A program made the translations under genes and the position numbers. The notes under the pieces are model-generated. The model worked only from the letters and a program-made list of their open reading frames with translations. It was not told the DNA's origin and did no database searches. A stretch of 64,000 bases of DNA, from the NCBI RefSeq assembly GCF_001443045.1, contig NZ_LKPJ01000002.1, forward strand, positions 162,068-226,067, given 5' to 3'. Positions 11,215 through 19,871 of this stretch are shown here, in pieces (the first letter of the stretch is position 1; every line of letters begins with the position of its first letter). This DNA is from Burkholderia ambifaria (lineage in GTDB: Bacteria > Pseudomonadota > Gammaproteobacteria > Burkholderiales > Burkholderiaceae).

Positions 11215-12315
11215 ATGTCCGGCAATACCCTCGGCACGCTTTTCACTGTCACGACCTTCGGCGAATCGCACGGTCCCGCGATCGGCTGCGTGATCGACGG
11301 CTGCCCGCCGGGCATGGGGCTGACCGAAGCCGACATCCAGGTCGAGCTCGATCGCCGCAAGCCCGGCACGTCGCGGCACGTGACGCAGCGCCAGGAGGCC
11401 GACGAGGTCGAGATCCTGTCCGGCGTGTTCGAAGGCGTGACGACCGGCACGCCGATCGCGCTGCTGATCCGCAACACCGACCAGCGCAGCAAGGACTACG
11501 GCAACATCGTCGAGACGTTCCGTCCCGGTCATGCCGACTACACCTACTGGCAGAAGTACGGCATTCGCGACTACCGCGGCGGCGGCCGTTCGTCCGCGCG
11601 CCTGACCGCGCCGATCGTCGGGGCGGGCGCGATCGCGAAGAAGTGGCTGCGCGAGCGTTTCGGCGTCGAGGTGCGCGGCTACATGAGCGGTCTCGGCGAA
11701 ATCGACGTGCCGTTCGTCGACTGGTCGCATGTGCGCGAGAACCCGTTCTTCTCGCCGAACGCGGCGATCGTGCCGGAACTGGAAGCCTACATGGACGCGC
11801 TGCGCAAGGACGGCGACTCGATCGGCGCGCGCATCGACGTCGTTGCATCGGGCGTGCCGGTCGGCTGGGGCGAGCCGGTATTCGACCGTCTCGATGCGGA
11901 CATCGCGAAGGCGATGATGAGCATCAACGCGGTGAAGGGCGTCGAGATCGGCGCGGGCTTCGATAGCGTCGCGCAGCGCGGCTCGGTGCACGGCGATGAA
12001 CTGACGCCGGCCGGCTTCGTCGGCAACCATGCGGGGGGCGTGCTCGGCGGGATTTCGACCGGGCAGGACATCACCGTGTCGATCGCGATCAAGCCGACGT
12101 CGAGCATCCGCACGCCGCGCCGTTCGATCACGAAGGCCGGCGAAGAGGCGACGGTCGAAACCTTTGGCCGCCACGACCCGTGCGTCGGCATTCGCGCGAC
12201 GCCGATCGCCGAGTCGATGCTCGCACTGGTGCTGATCGACCATGCGTTGCGCCATCGCGCGCAGTGCGGCGACGTCGAGACGCCGACGCCGAAGATCGCG
12301 GGCAGCGCGACCTGA
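11215..12315 (+). CDS. aroC: Chorismate synthase
   Basis: Converts 5-enolpyruvylshikimate-3-phosphate to chorismate with reduced FMN, the last shikimate-pathway step. The 366-residue protein has the full set of signatures: [19 protein letters not shown] near the N-terminus, [20 protein letters not shown] in the middle, and [20 protein letters not shown] towards the end. I use the ATG at 11215 ([12 protein letters not shown]); the family starts here, although a TTG is open 15 bp earlier. GGGCGG upstream is a modest ribosome site. It is monocistronic, closed by a perfect hairpin terminator at 12358 shared with the convergent lacI-type gene. Confidence 0.97.
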   Translation: MSGNTLGTLFTVTTFGESHGPAIGCVIDGCPPGMGLTEADIQVELDRRKPGTSRHVTQRQEADEVEILSGVFEGVTTGTPIALLIRNTDQRSKDYGNIVETFRPGHADYTYWQKYGIRDYRGGGRSSARLTAPIVGAGAIAKKWLRERFGVEVRGYMSGLGEIDVPFVDWSHVRENPFFSPNAAIVPELEAYMDALRKDGDSIGARIDVVASGVPVGWGEPVFDRLDADIAKAMMSINAVKGVEIGAGFDSVAQRGSVHGDELTPAGFVGNHAGGVLGGISTGQDITVSIAIKPTSSIRTPRRSITKAGEEATVETFGRHDPCVGIRATPIAESMLALVLIDHALRHRAQCGDVETPTPKIAGSAT

Positions 12316-12357
12316 CACGACGGCGCCGGCGATTCGCCGGTAACCGACACGATGCGA

Positions 12358-12384
12358 AACGGGGCGCCTGGGGCGCCCCGTTTT
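12358..12384. terminator. Bidirectional intrinsic terminator between aroC and the LacI-type gene
   Basis: AACGGGGCGCC, a 3-nt loop and GGCGCCCCGTT followed by a short T tract. The T tract touches the TGA of the convergent LacI-family gene. The A/T ends on both sides let it serve both strands. Confidence 0.75.
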
Positions 12385-13454
12385 CATTGGGCTGCCGGCT
12401 GTGGCGGCGCGGCCGACTCACGCACCCGCAGTTCGGGCAGTACCGCGCAACCGGGCCCGGCTTCGCCGTTCTCGAGTGCGTCGAGCAGCGCGTGGGCGGC
12501 TTTGCGCCCGATCGCAGCGGTGTCGACCCACATGGTCGTGAGTGACGGCCGGATTTCGCGAGCCAGCGCGACGTCGTCGAATCCGGTGATCGACAACTGC
12601 GACGGCACCTCGATGCCCAGCGCCTGCGCCTCGAGCAGCGCGCCGAGCGCGAGCGCATCGTTGCCGCAAATCACGGCCGTCGGGCGCGTCGTTCCATTGT
12701 CGGCAATCGCGCGCAGGCTCGCCCGCCCGAACGCGATCGTGGCCGCGCCCTCGTGCTGGTGTACCGGACGGACCGCGAGCCCGCGCGCGGCAAGCGTGTC
12801 GTGAATGCCGCGCAGGCGGGCCTGCACGCGGTCGTTGTCCGCGCTAGGCTGCATGATGATCGCGAAATCGCGATGACCGAGGTCGAGCAGGTGCGTGGTG
12901 AGCTGCGCGAATGCCGCACGGTTGTCGAAGCCGATGCAGCAGTGCGGGCTGCCGTCGCGATACGCGTAGGTCACGACATACGGCACGCGGTGCTGGCCGA
13001 GCAGCTCGAATACTTCCGGCGGATACGCTTCACCGACCAGCGACACGGCTTCCACGCCGCGCGACAGCATCGCGCGCACCTGCGCCAGCGCTTGCGCCGG
13101 GTCGTAATTCGAGCAGCCCAGAAAGAGGGTGATGCCGTGTTCGGCCATGACCGCCTGCATTCCCGCTACCTGCGACGCGAACACCTGGTCGTCGAGCGTC
13201 GGGATGATCGCCCCCGTGATGTGGGTGCGCGTCGACGCGAGTGCGCGGCCGGCGGCGTTCGGAATCCAGTTCAGCGCGCGTGCGGCATCGCGCACGCGCT
13301 GCTGTACGTCAGCCGACACCTTGCCGGGATCGTTGTACACGCGCGAAACGGTCGCGGTCGACACGCCGGCGAGTTTCGCGACATCGCCAAGCACCGACCG
13401 GCCGCTGCCGCGCCGCGCGCGCGCCGTGCCGCCGCTGGATGGAGGCGTGCTCAT
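12384..13454 (-). CDS. LacI-family transcriptional repressor of the adjacent sugar-utilisation cluster
   Basis: A 356-residue LacI/GalR-type regulator. The N-terminal helix-turn-helix is clear (VLGDVAKLAGVSTATVSRVY, with the hinge helix NAAGRALAS), followed by a periplasmic-binding-protein-like sugar-binding core (THITGAIIPTLDDQVFASQV; GNDALALGALLEAQ). I choose the ATG at 13454 (MSTPPSSGG) after AGGGGC; an earlier Met at 13493 is possible. It is transcribed divergently from a PfkB kinase, MFS transporter and aldolase operon. The intergenic region holds two AATGTAAGCG-type operators, so it very likely represses that operon and itself. The inducer is probably a sugar or sugar acid. Confidence 0.88.
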   Translation of the reverse strand: MSTPPSSGGTARARRGSGRSVLGDVAKLAGVSTATVSRVYNDPGKVSADVQQRVRDAARALNWIPNAAGRALASTRTHITGAIIPTLDDQVFASQVAGMQAVMAEHGITLFLGCSNYDPAQALAQVRAMLSRGVEAVSLVGEAYPPEVFELLGQHRVPYVVTYAYRDGSPHCCIGFDNRAAFAQLTTHLLDLGHRDFAIIMQPSADNDRVQARLRGIHDTLAARGLAVRPVHQHEGAATIAFGRASLRAIADNGTTRPTAVICGNDALALGALLEAQALGIEVPSQLSITGFDDVALAREIRPSLTTMWVDTAAIGRKAAHALLDALENGEAGPGCAVLPELRVRESAAPPQPAAQ

Positions 13455-13564
13455 CGGTTGCCCCTGGCCGCGGCTGCCGCGCAGACCGCGCACGTTCTCA
13501 AAAACGCCATCGTTTACCCTCGATTCATCGTGGTCCCGCTTGCATTCCCGGTCTCGCCTGTGAG

Positions 13565-13582
13565 AATGTAAGCGCTATCTTG
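13565..13582. promoter_or_regulatory. Putative LacI-type operator, imperfect (O2)
   Basis: AATGTAAGCGCTATCTTG shares its first ten bases with the perfect-armed site at 13673 and contains the AGCGCT core. It lies about 110 bp upstream of the LacI-family start and 108 bp from the other site, suitable for repression of the regulator gene or for looping. Confidence 0.5.
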
Positions 13583-13672
13583 ATGCCAATCCGTATTATG
13601 TCAGACACAGGTTCCAACCGTATTGCGAAGTTTTCGTCGACGTCGGCCTTTCCGGCCATTTTGTTTGCTGCA

Positions 13673-13690
13673 AATGTAAGCGGTTACATT
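13673..13690. promoter_or_regulatory. Putative LacI-type operator, near-perfect palindrome (O1)
   Basis: AATGTAAGCGGTTACATT has 7-bp arms (AATGTAA and TTACATT) around a GCGG centre, the usual form for LacI/GalR operators with a central CG. It ends 2 bp before the first ATG of the PfkB kinase gene, so a bound repressor would block initiation or early elongation. Confidence 0.72.
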
Positions 13691-13692
13691 CG

Positions 13693-14622
13693 ATGATGAA
13701 TCACGGAAAGCCACCCCGAATCGCCGTCGTCGGTAGCGTCAACGTCGATCTCGTCACGCGCGCGCCGCGTCTGCCCGTACCGGGAGAAACGCTGCTCGGC
13801 AGCTCGTTCCAGACCGTCCACGGCGGCAAGGGGGCGAACCAGGCGGTGGCCGCCGCGCGCCTCGGTGCATCCGTCGCGATGATCGGCTGCGTCGGCAACG
13901 ACGCATTCGGGGCACGCCTGCATGACGCGCTCGCGGCGGAGCGCATCGACGTGACGCACCTGCACCGGATCGACGGCGAGGTAACCGGGGTCGCCACGAT
14001 CACGGTCGACGCACACGGGGCGAACAGCATCGTCGTCGTGCCCGGCGCGAATGCATGCCTCGATGCCGCATTGATCGACGCGTCGCGCGACGTGATTGCC
14101 GGCGCGGCACTGATGGTGTGCCAGCTCGAGGTGCCGATCGAGACCGTTGCGCGCGCCATCGGCAGTGCGATCGCACATCGGACGCCCGTGCTGCTCAATC
14201 CGGCGCCTGCCCGGCCGCTGTTCGACGCATTGCTGGCCCGAATCGACTACCTCGTCGTCAATGAAACGGAAGCGGAGTCGCTGACCGGCATCGCGGTCGC
14301 TGACGACGCATCGGCGGTACGCGCCGCCGATGCGCTGTGCGCGAAGGGCGTCGGCAACGTGCTGGTCACGCTTGGCGCGCGCGGCGTCTGCTGGCGCGGG
14401 AGTGCAGGACACGGCAGCCATCGGGCCATGGCGGTGGTCGCCGTCGATACGACGGCGGCCGGCGACACCTTCGTCGGCGGGTTCGCCGCGGCGCGGGCGA
14501 GCGGTGCATCGATGGACGACGCAATTGCGTTCGGCCAGCGTGCGGCCGCGATCAGCGTGACGCGCTACGGCGCGCAGACCTCGATTCCGACACGCGAAGA
14601 AGTGGAGCGTGCGGCCGTATAG
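13693..14622 (+). CDS. PfkB-family carbohydrate kinase (ribokinase-like)
   Basis: A 309-residue sugar kinase of the ribokinase/PfkB family: ATP-dependent phosphorylation of a sugar or 2-keto-3-deoxy sugar acid. Both family signatures are present: GGKGANQAVAAARLG near the N-terminus and the anion-hole and catalytic-base motif DTTAAGDTFVGGFAAARASG. The start is ATG 13693 or 13696 (MMNHGKPPRIAVVGSVNVD). Neither has a clear Shine-Dalgarno because the operator palindrome sits directly upstream. It heads an operon with an MFS transporter and a DapA-type aldolase. Kinase plus aldolase is typical of sugar-acid catabolism, so the substrate may be an aldonate-derived keto-acid rather than ribose. Confidence 0.87.
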   Translation: MMNHGKPPRIAVVGSVNVDLVTRAPRLPVPGETLLGSSFQTVHGGKGANQAVAAARLGASVAMIGCVGNDAFGARLHDALAAERIDVTHLHRIDGEVTGVATITVDAHGANSIVVVPGANACLDAALIDASRDVIAGAALMVCQLEVPIETVARAIGSAIAHRTPVLLNPAPARPLFDALLARIDYLVVNETEAESLTGIAVADDASAVRAADALCAKGVGNVLVTLGARGVCWRGSAGHGSHRAMAVVAVDTTAAGDTFVGGFAAARASGASMDDAIAFGQRAAAISVTRYGAQTSIPTREEVERAAV

Positions 14623-14684
14623 ATTCCGCGACGACGGAAAGGGCCGGAGCCCGGCAACCATTCAGGACAATGGAGACAAACGCA

Positions 14685-16004
14685 ATGAACGAGAATCATG
14701 CTGTTCCGACTGCGCCGCCACGCATCCGGCGCGGACAACGTATCGCGCTCGCGCTGCTGATGGTGAGCGGGATCGTCAACTATCTCGACCGCGGCACGCT
14801 GGCCGTCGCGAGTTCGGCCATCCGGAACGATCTCGGTCTGTCGCTTTCCGAGATGGGCTTGCTGCTGTCGGCATTTTCGTGGAGCTATGCGCTGTGCCAG
14901 TTCCCGGTCGGCGGACTCGTCGATCGTATCGGACCGCGCCGGCTGCTCGGCGTCGGGCTGATCGTCTGGTCGCTTGCGCAGGCGGCGGGCGGCATCGTCG
15001 CCACCTTCGGCTGGTTCATCGTCGCGCGCATCGTGCTCGGCATCGGCGAGGCGCCGCAGTTCCCGTCGGCGGCGCGGGTGGTGAGCAACTGGTTTCCGCT
15101 GCGTGCACGCGGGACGCCGACCGGGATCTTCAACGCGGCATCGCCGCTCGGCACCGCACTCGCACCGTTGCTGCTGTCGGTGCTCGTCGCCTCGCTCGAC
15201 TGGCGCTGGGCGTTCGTCGCGACGGGGGCGCTCGGCCTCATCGTCGCCGTCATCTGGTTTGCACTGTACCGCGATCCCGCGCGTGCGCAGCTGACTGCGG
15301 CGGAACGCGCGTATCTCGATGCCGGTGCGCAGCCGGCCGTCGCCACGCCGAAACTGACCTTCGCCGACTGGCGCAGCCTGTTCTCGCACGGCACGACCTG
15401 GGGCATGCTGATCGGATTCTTCGGTTCCGTGTATCTGAACTGGGTCTACCTGACCTGGCTGCCGGGGTATCTGACGATGGAGCGTCACATGAGCCTCATT
15501 CGCACCGGATTTGCGGCGTCGGTGCCGTTCCTGTGCGGATTCGTCGGCTCGCTGGTCGCCGGCTGGCTGTCGGACCTGGTCACGCGCCGCAGCCGCTCGC
15601 CGGTCGTGAGCCGACGCAACGCGGTGGTCGTCGCGATGCTCGGGATGGTCGCGTTCACGATTCCGGCCGCACTCGTGCAGAGCAACACCGTCGCGCTCGC
15701 GTGCATTTCGGTCGTAATCTTTCTCGCCAATGCGGCATCGGCATGTTCGTGGGCGCTCGCGACGGCGGCCGCGCCGCCTAGCCGCGTCGCATCGCTCGGC
15801 GCGATCCAGAATTTCGGCGGTTTCATCGGCGGGGCGCTCGCGCCGATCCTGACGGGCGTCATCGCGCAGAAGTGGTCGTTCGTGCCGGCGCTGCTGACGG
15901 CGGCGGCAATCGCGTTCGCCGGTGCGATCGCCTACCTGCTGCTGGTTCGCAAGCCGATTCCCGAACAGGCCTCGAGTGCCGCGCCCGGCGCGCTGCCGGC
16001 CTGA
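14685..16004 (+). CDS. MFS transporter, anion:cation symporter-like (sugar-acid uptake)
   Basis: A 439-residue major-facilitator protein with 12 predicted helices. The N-terminal region MVSGIVNYLDRGTLAVASSA and the loop GGLVDRIGPRRLLGVGLIVW resemble the ACS family (ExuT, GudP, galactonate and phthalate transporters). The ATG at 14685 follows GGAGAC with good spacing. It lies 62 bp after the PfkB kinase gene and 45 bp before the DapA-type aldolase gene, in one operon controlled by the LacI regulator. It probably imports the organic anion that this operon degrades. The exact substrate (a hexonate, a glucarate-like acid or another acid) cannot be read. Confidence 0.85.
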   Translation: MNENHAVPTAPPRIRRGQRIALALLMVSGIVNYLDRGTLAVASSAIRNDLGLSLSEMGLLLSAFSWSYALCQFPVGGLVDRIGPRRLLGVGLIVWSLAQAAGGIVATFGWFIVARIVLGIGEAPQFPSAARVVSNWFPLRARGTPTGIFNAASPLGTALAPLLLSVLVASLDWRWAFVATGALGLIVAVIWFALYRDPARAQLTAAERAYLDAGAQPAVATPKLTFADWRSLFSHGTTWGMLIGFFGSVYLNWVYLTWLPGYLTMERHMSLIRTGFAASVPFLCGFVGSLVAGWLSDLVTRRSRSPVVSRRNAVVVAMLGMVAFTIPAALVQSNTVALACISVVIFLANAASACSWALATAAAPPSRVASLGAIQNFGGFIGGALAPILTGVIAQKWSFVPALLTAAAIAFAGAIAYLLLVRKPIPEQASSAAPGALPA

Positions 16005-16049
16005 GCACCGCGTCTACATCGCGCATTTACTGAAGCAAGGAGAAAACAG

Positions 16050-16997
16050 ATGCAACACCATCAGCAGTCGACCGCGACCATCGAGGGGATCGTACCGGTG
16101 ATGCTGACACCGTTCGACGACGCCGGCGCGATCGATTACGCGGGGCTCGAGCGACTCATCGAATGGTATCTGGCGCACGGCTCGGATGCGTTGTTCGCGG
16201 TCGCGCAATCGAGCGAGATGCAGTTCCTGAGTCTGGCCGAACGGGCAGAGCTCGCGCGTTTCGTGGTCGAACGCGTGGCCGGGCGCGTGCCCGTCGTCGC
16301 GTCCGGCCACATCAGCGAAGATCTGGATGCGCAGGCCGCCGAGTTGTGCGCGGCGGCGGAATCGGGGGCGCAGGGCGTCGTGCTCGTGACCAACCGCCTC
16401 GACCCGCAGCGCAAGGGCAGCGCCGCGTTTCTCGACCATCTTCACAAGCTGCTTGCGCGACTTCCGTCGGATTTGCCGCTCGGCTTGTACGAATGCCCGG
16501 CGCCTTACCGCCGATTGCTGTCCGATGATGAACTGCGTGCGTGCATCGACACCGGCCGCTTCGTGATGCTCAAGGACGTGAGTTGCGACCTGGAGACGGT
16601 GAAGCGGCGCGTTGCGCTCGCCGAGGGATCGCCGCTGAAGATCCTGAATGCGAACGCCGCGATCGCGTGGGATGCGATGAAGGCGGGCTCGGCCGGCTTC
16701 AACGGCGTGTTCACCAACTTTCATCCGGATCTGTATCGCTGGTTGCGCACGCAGGGCGGCTCGGATCCGGCACTCGCCGATGAGTTGTCGACGTTCCTGG
16801 TGGTGTCGGCGGTGTCGGAAGCGCTGGGCTACCCGGCGCTTGCGAAGATCTATCACCAGCGGATCGGCACGTTCGCGTCGATTCGTTGCCGCGCGATCGA
16901 CTACGACGTGCGCGAGCGCTTCTGGGCGCTCGACGCCGTGCTCGACAAGATCGTGTCCGGTACCGAGCACTTCCGTCGGCGGATCGCGGCGCGCTGA
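16050..16997 (+). CDS. DapA-type (dihydrodipicolinate synthase family) aldolase
   Basis: A 315-residue class I aldolase of the DHDPS / N-acetylneuraminate lyase / KDG-aldolase family. The catalytic Tyr is in LPLGLYECPAPYRR and the Schiff-base Lys in GRFVMLKDVSCD. The N-terminus IEGIVPVMLTPFDDAGAIDY is standard. A strong AAGGAG ribosome site precedes ATG 16050. Being the last gene of the kinase-transporter-aldolase operon, it is most likely a catabolic lyase for a 2-keto-3-deoxy acid rather than the lysine-pathway enzyme. The substrate-specificity loop, AQSSEMQFLS in place of the TTGE of true DapA, supports a non-DHDPS activity. Confidence 0.85.
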   Translation: MQHHQQSTATIEGIVPVMLTPFDDAGAIDYAGLERLIEWYLAHGSDALFAVAQSSEMQFLSLAERAELARFVVERVAGRVPVVASGHISEDLDAQAAELCAAAESGAQGVVLVTNRLDPQRKGSAAFLDHLHKLLARLPSDLPLGLYECPAPYRRLLSDDELRACIDTGRFVMLKDVSCDLETVKRRVALAEGSPLKILNANAAIAWDAMKAGSAGFNGVFTNFHPDLYRWLRTQGGSDPALADELSTFLVVSAVSEALGYPALAKIYHQRIGTFASIRCRAIDYDVRERFWALDAVLDKIVSGTEHFRRRIAAR

Positions 16998-17070
16998 CGC
17001 GGCCGGCGTGCCCTGCGTGAATCGCACGCCGGATGGCGGGCAGGGCAAGCCGGCTGTCGAACGGACGAAA

Positions 17071-17095
17071 AAAACGCCGTGCGAGGCGGCGTTTT
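17071..17095. terminator. Bidirectional intrinsic terminator
   Basis: AAAACGCCG, a 7-nt loop and CGGCGTTTT, with further A residues on one side. It sits between the convergent aldolase gene (+) and the ETF-ubiquinone oxidoreductase gene (-). Confidence 0.75.
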
Positions 17096-17501
17096 CCGGC
17101 AGGTTACATGTTCGGGTAATTCGGCCCGCCGCCACCTTCCGGCGTGACCCACACGATGTTCTGCGTCGGGTCCTTGATGTCGCAGGTCTTGCAGTGCACG
17201 CAGTTCTGCGCGTTGATCACCAGCCGGTCGCTGCCGTCGTCGTTCTTCACGAACTCATAGACGGCCGCCGGGCAGAAGCGACCCTCGGGGCCCGCGTAGG
17301 TGCTCAGGTTCACGTTCACCGGCACGCTCGCATCCTTCAGCGTCAGGTGCGCCGGCTGGTTTTCCTCGTGGTTCGTGTTCGAGATGAACACCGACGACAG
17401 CCGGTCGAACGTCAGCTTGCCGTCCGGCTTCGGATACTCGATCGGCGTGCATTGCGATGCCGGCTTCAGCATCTCGTGATCCGCATGCTTGTGGTGCAGC
17501 G

Positions 17502-17608
17502 TCCACGGCACGTTGCCGCCCATCACCTTCTGCTCGAGCCCGACCATCAGCGTGCCGAGGTACAGGCCCTTGGCCATCCACTGCTTGAAGTTGCGCGCGC
17601 GATACAGC
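17502..17608. repeat. 107-bp perfect tandem repeat, copy 1
   Basis: The first of two identical adjacent 107-bp units inside the ETF-QO gene. Read on the coding (minus) strand it encodes the segment around [20 protein letters not shown]. The period (35 codons plus 2 nt) causes the frameshift. Identity was checked base by base. Confidence 0.95.
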
Positions 17609-17715
17609 TCCACGGCACGTTGCCGCCCATCACCTTCTGCTCGAGCCCGACCATCAGCGTGCCGAGGTACAGGCCCTTGGCCATCCACTGCTTGAAGTTG
17701 CGCGCGCGATACAGC
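17609..17715. repeat. 107-bp perfect tandem repeat, copy 2
   Basis: The second unit, identical to 17502-17608. Three further bases (TCC, 17716-17718) continue the periodicity, a 3-bp microhomology at the duplication ends. This fits a recent slippage or microhomology-mediated duplication. Confidence 0.95.
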
Positions 17716-18893
17716 TCCGTGTACAGCCATGATTGCTTGAACGCATCCGGGTACGCGTTGAGCTCGTCCGACTGACGGCCGGCCTGCACCGCGTCGAACG
17801 CGGCATCGGCCGCCAGCATGCCGGTCTTGATCGCCGCGTGGCTGCCCTTGATCCGCGATGCGTTCAGGAAGCCCGCGTCGTCGCCGATCAGCGCGCCGCC
17901 CGGGAACACCGTCTTCGGCAGCGACAGCAGGCCGCCGGCCGTGATCGCGCGCGCGCCGTACGACACGCGCTTGCCACCTTCGAGGAATGCGCGGATCGAC
18001 GGGTGCGTCTTGTAGCGCTGGAATTCCTCGAACGGCGACAGGTACGGGTTCGTGTAGCCCAGGCCCACCACGAAGCCGACCACGACCTGGTTGTTGTCCA
18101 TGTGATACAGGAACGAGCCGCCGTACGTATCGGACTTCAGCGGCCAGCCGGCCGTGTGGATCACGAGGCCCGGCTTGTGCTTGGCCGGATCGATTTCCCA
18201 CAGCTCCTTGATGCCGATCCCGTACGCCTGCGGATCGGCGTTCGCGTCGAGCTTGAACTTCGAGATCAGCTGGCGGCCCAGGTGGCCGCGGCAGCCTTCG
18301 GCGAACAGCGTGTACTTCGCGTGCAGCTCCATGCCGAGCTGGAAGTTCTCGGTCGGCTCGCCGTCCTTGCCCACGCCCATGTTGCCGGTGGCCACGCCCT
18401 TCACCGAGCCATCGTCGTTGTACAGAATCTCGGCGGCCGGGAAGCCGGGGAAGATCTCGACGCCGAGCGCCTCGGCCTGTGCCCCGAGCCAGCGGGTCAC
18501 GTTGCCCAGCGAAATCACGTAGTTGCCGTGGTTCTGGAAGTTGGCGGGCAGCGCCCAGTTCGGCGTGGTGATCGCGCTGTTCTCGGACAGGAACAGGAAG
18601 CGGTCTTCGGTCACCTCGACATCGAGCGGCGCGCCGCGTTCCTTCCAGTCGGGGAACAGTTCGTTGATCGCGCGCGGATCCATCACCGCGCCCGACAGGA
18701 TGTGCGCGCCGATCTCGGAACCCTTTTCCAGCACGCACACGCCGATCTCGGTGCCTTTCTCGGCGGCCAGCTGCTTGAGCCGGATCGCCGCCGACAGCCC
18801 GGCGGGGCCGCCGCCGACGATCACGACGTCGTATTCCATCGATTCGCGCGGGCCGTATTGCTCGATGAGGCTTGCGGGGGTCATTGGCGTTCC

Positions 18894-18906
18894 TCTAACC
18901 GTTAGA
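18894..18906. promoter_or_regulatory. Short palindrome next to the ETF-QO start
   Basis: TCTAACCGTTAGA, with 6-bp arms around a single C, begins 10 bp upstream of the ETF-QO ATG. It could be an operator or part of the 5' untranslated region. The supporting evidence is symmetry only. Confidence 0.35.
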
Positions 18907-18972
18907 ATGCTTTTATTCGGGAGCGTATTGTCTGCGAAACAAAACGCTTGCCGCAACAGCATGCGAATAGAT

Positions 18973-18988
18973 TAGCACGATCGTTCTA
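18973..18988. promoter_or_regulatory. Putative TetR-type operator in the ETF-QO / SDR divergent promoter region
   Basis: TAGCACGATCGTTCTA is a 16-bp palindrome (TAG-N-ACGATCGT-N-CTA) with one mismatched pair. It lies between two divergent genes linked to acyl-CoA metabolism. TetR-family fatty-acid regulators such as PsrA/FadP-type proteins bind palindromes of this size; the regulator here is inferred. Confidence 0.45.
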
Positions 18989-19062
18989 TTTTATGTGCTA
19001 GGGTTATGCTGCGCAGGACAGGGCGCCCGTCGCGGCGAAACGACATCGAAAGGGGATGTGCA

Positions 19063-19839
19063 ATGGGTCGATCGATCAATCTGGAAGGCAAGGTCGCGCT
19101 GGTTACGGGTGCATCGAGCGGCCTCGGGCAGCGCTTTGCGCAGGTGCTGTCGCAGGCCGGCGCGAAAGTCGTGCTCGCGAGCCGCCGCGTCGAGCGCCTG
19201 AAGGAGCTGCGTGCGGAGATCGAGGCGGCGGGCGGTGCCGCGCACGTCGTGTCGCTCGACGTCACCGACGTGCAGAGCATCAAGGCGGCCATCGCGCACG
19301 CGGAGACTGAGGCCGGCACGATCGACATCCTCGTGAACAATTCGGGCGTCTCGACGATGCAGAAGCTCGTCGACGTGACGCCGGCCGATTTCGAATTCGT
19401 GTTCGACACCAACACGCGCGGCGCATTCTTCGTCGCGCAGGAGGTCGCGAAGCGGATGATCATGCGTGCGAACGGCAACGGCAAGCCGCCGTACCGGATC
19501 ATCAACATCGCGTCGGTGGCCGGTCTGCGCGTGTTCCCGCAGATCGGGCTGTATGCGATGAGCAAGTCGGCGGTCGTGCAGATGACGCGTGCGATGGCGC
19601 TCGAATGGGGCCGCCACGGGATCAACGTCAACGCGATCTGTCCGGGCTATATCGATACCGAAATCAATCATTACTTGTGGGAAACCGAGCAGGGCCAGAA
19701 GCTGCAGTCGATGCTGCCGCGCCGGCGCGTCGGCAAGCCGCAGGATCTCGACGGGCTGTTGTTGCTGCTCGCGGCCGACGAGTCGCAGTTCATCAATGGC
19801 TCGATTATCTCCGCCGACGACGGCTTCGGCCTCTCCTGA
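19063..19839 (+). CDS. SDR-family oxidoreductase
   Basis: A 258-residue classical short-chain dehydrogenase/reductase. The Rossmann motif TGASSGLGQRFA, the NNSGV motif (variant of NNAG), the catalytic S-Y-K set (NIASVAGLR, YAMSKSAVVQ) and the PG motif (NAICPGYIDTEI) are all present. The ATG at 19063 follows AAAGGGG. A 32-bp gap links it to a downstream acyl-CoA thioesterase gene, and it is divergent from the ETF-QO gene. This suggests oxidation or reduction of a hydroxyacyl or ketoacyl intermediate in fatty-acid-type metabolism. The exact substrate is unknown. Confidence 0.88.
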   Translation: MGRSINLEGKVALVTGASSGLGQRFAQVLSQAGAKVVLASRRVERLKELRAEIEAAGGAAHVVSLDVTDVQSIKAAIAHAETEAGTIDILVNNSGVSTMQKLVDVTPADFEFVFDTNTRGAFFVAQEVAKRMIMRANGNGKPPYRIINIASVAGLRVFPQIGLYAMSKSAVVQMTRAMALEWGRHGINVNAICPGYIDTEINHYLWETEQGQKLQSMLPRRRVGKPQDLDGLLLLLAADESQFINGSIISADDGFGLS

Positions 19840-19871
19840 GTGGATGACATTCAGCAACAAAGAAGACTGCG

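Larger units (their letters stand above)
17104..18884 (-). pseudogene. Electron-transfer-flavoprotein:ubiquinone oxidoreductase, frameshifted by a 107-bp tandem duplication
   Basis: ETF-QO passes electrons from ETF (fatty-acid and amino-acid acyl-CoA dehydrogenases) to ubiquinone in the inner membrane. From ATG 18884 the frame shows the FAD-binding [20 protein letters not shown], the ETF-QO core ([20 protein letters not shown]) and [20 protein letters not shown], up to GGNVPW at residue 425. It then runs into a repeat of the preceding 107 bp, reads 20 aberrant residues and stops at 17547 (445 residues). The native C-terminus continues in another frame from 17502, with the 4Fe-4S ligands [17 protein letters not shown], and ends at 17104. 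Deleting one repeat copy restores exactly 558 codons (557 aa), the normal family length. As written, the gene loses its iron-sulphur domain. It could be a real mutation or an assembly error. Confidence 0.9.
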
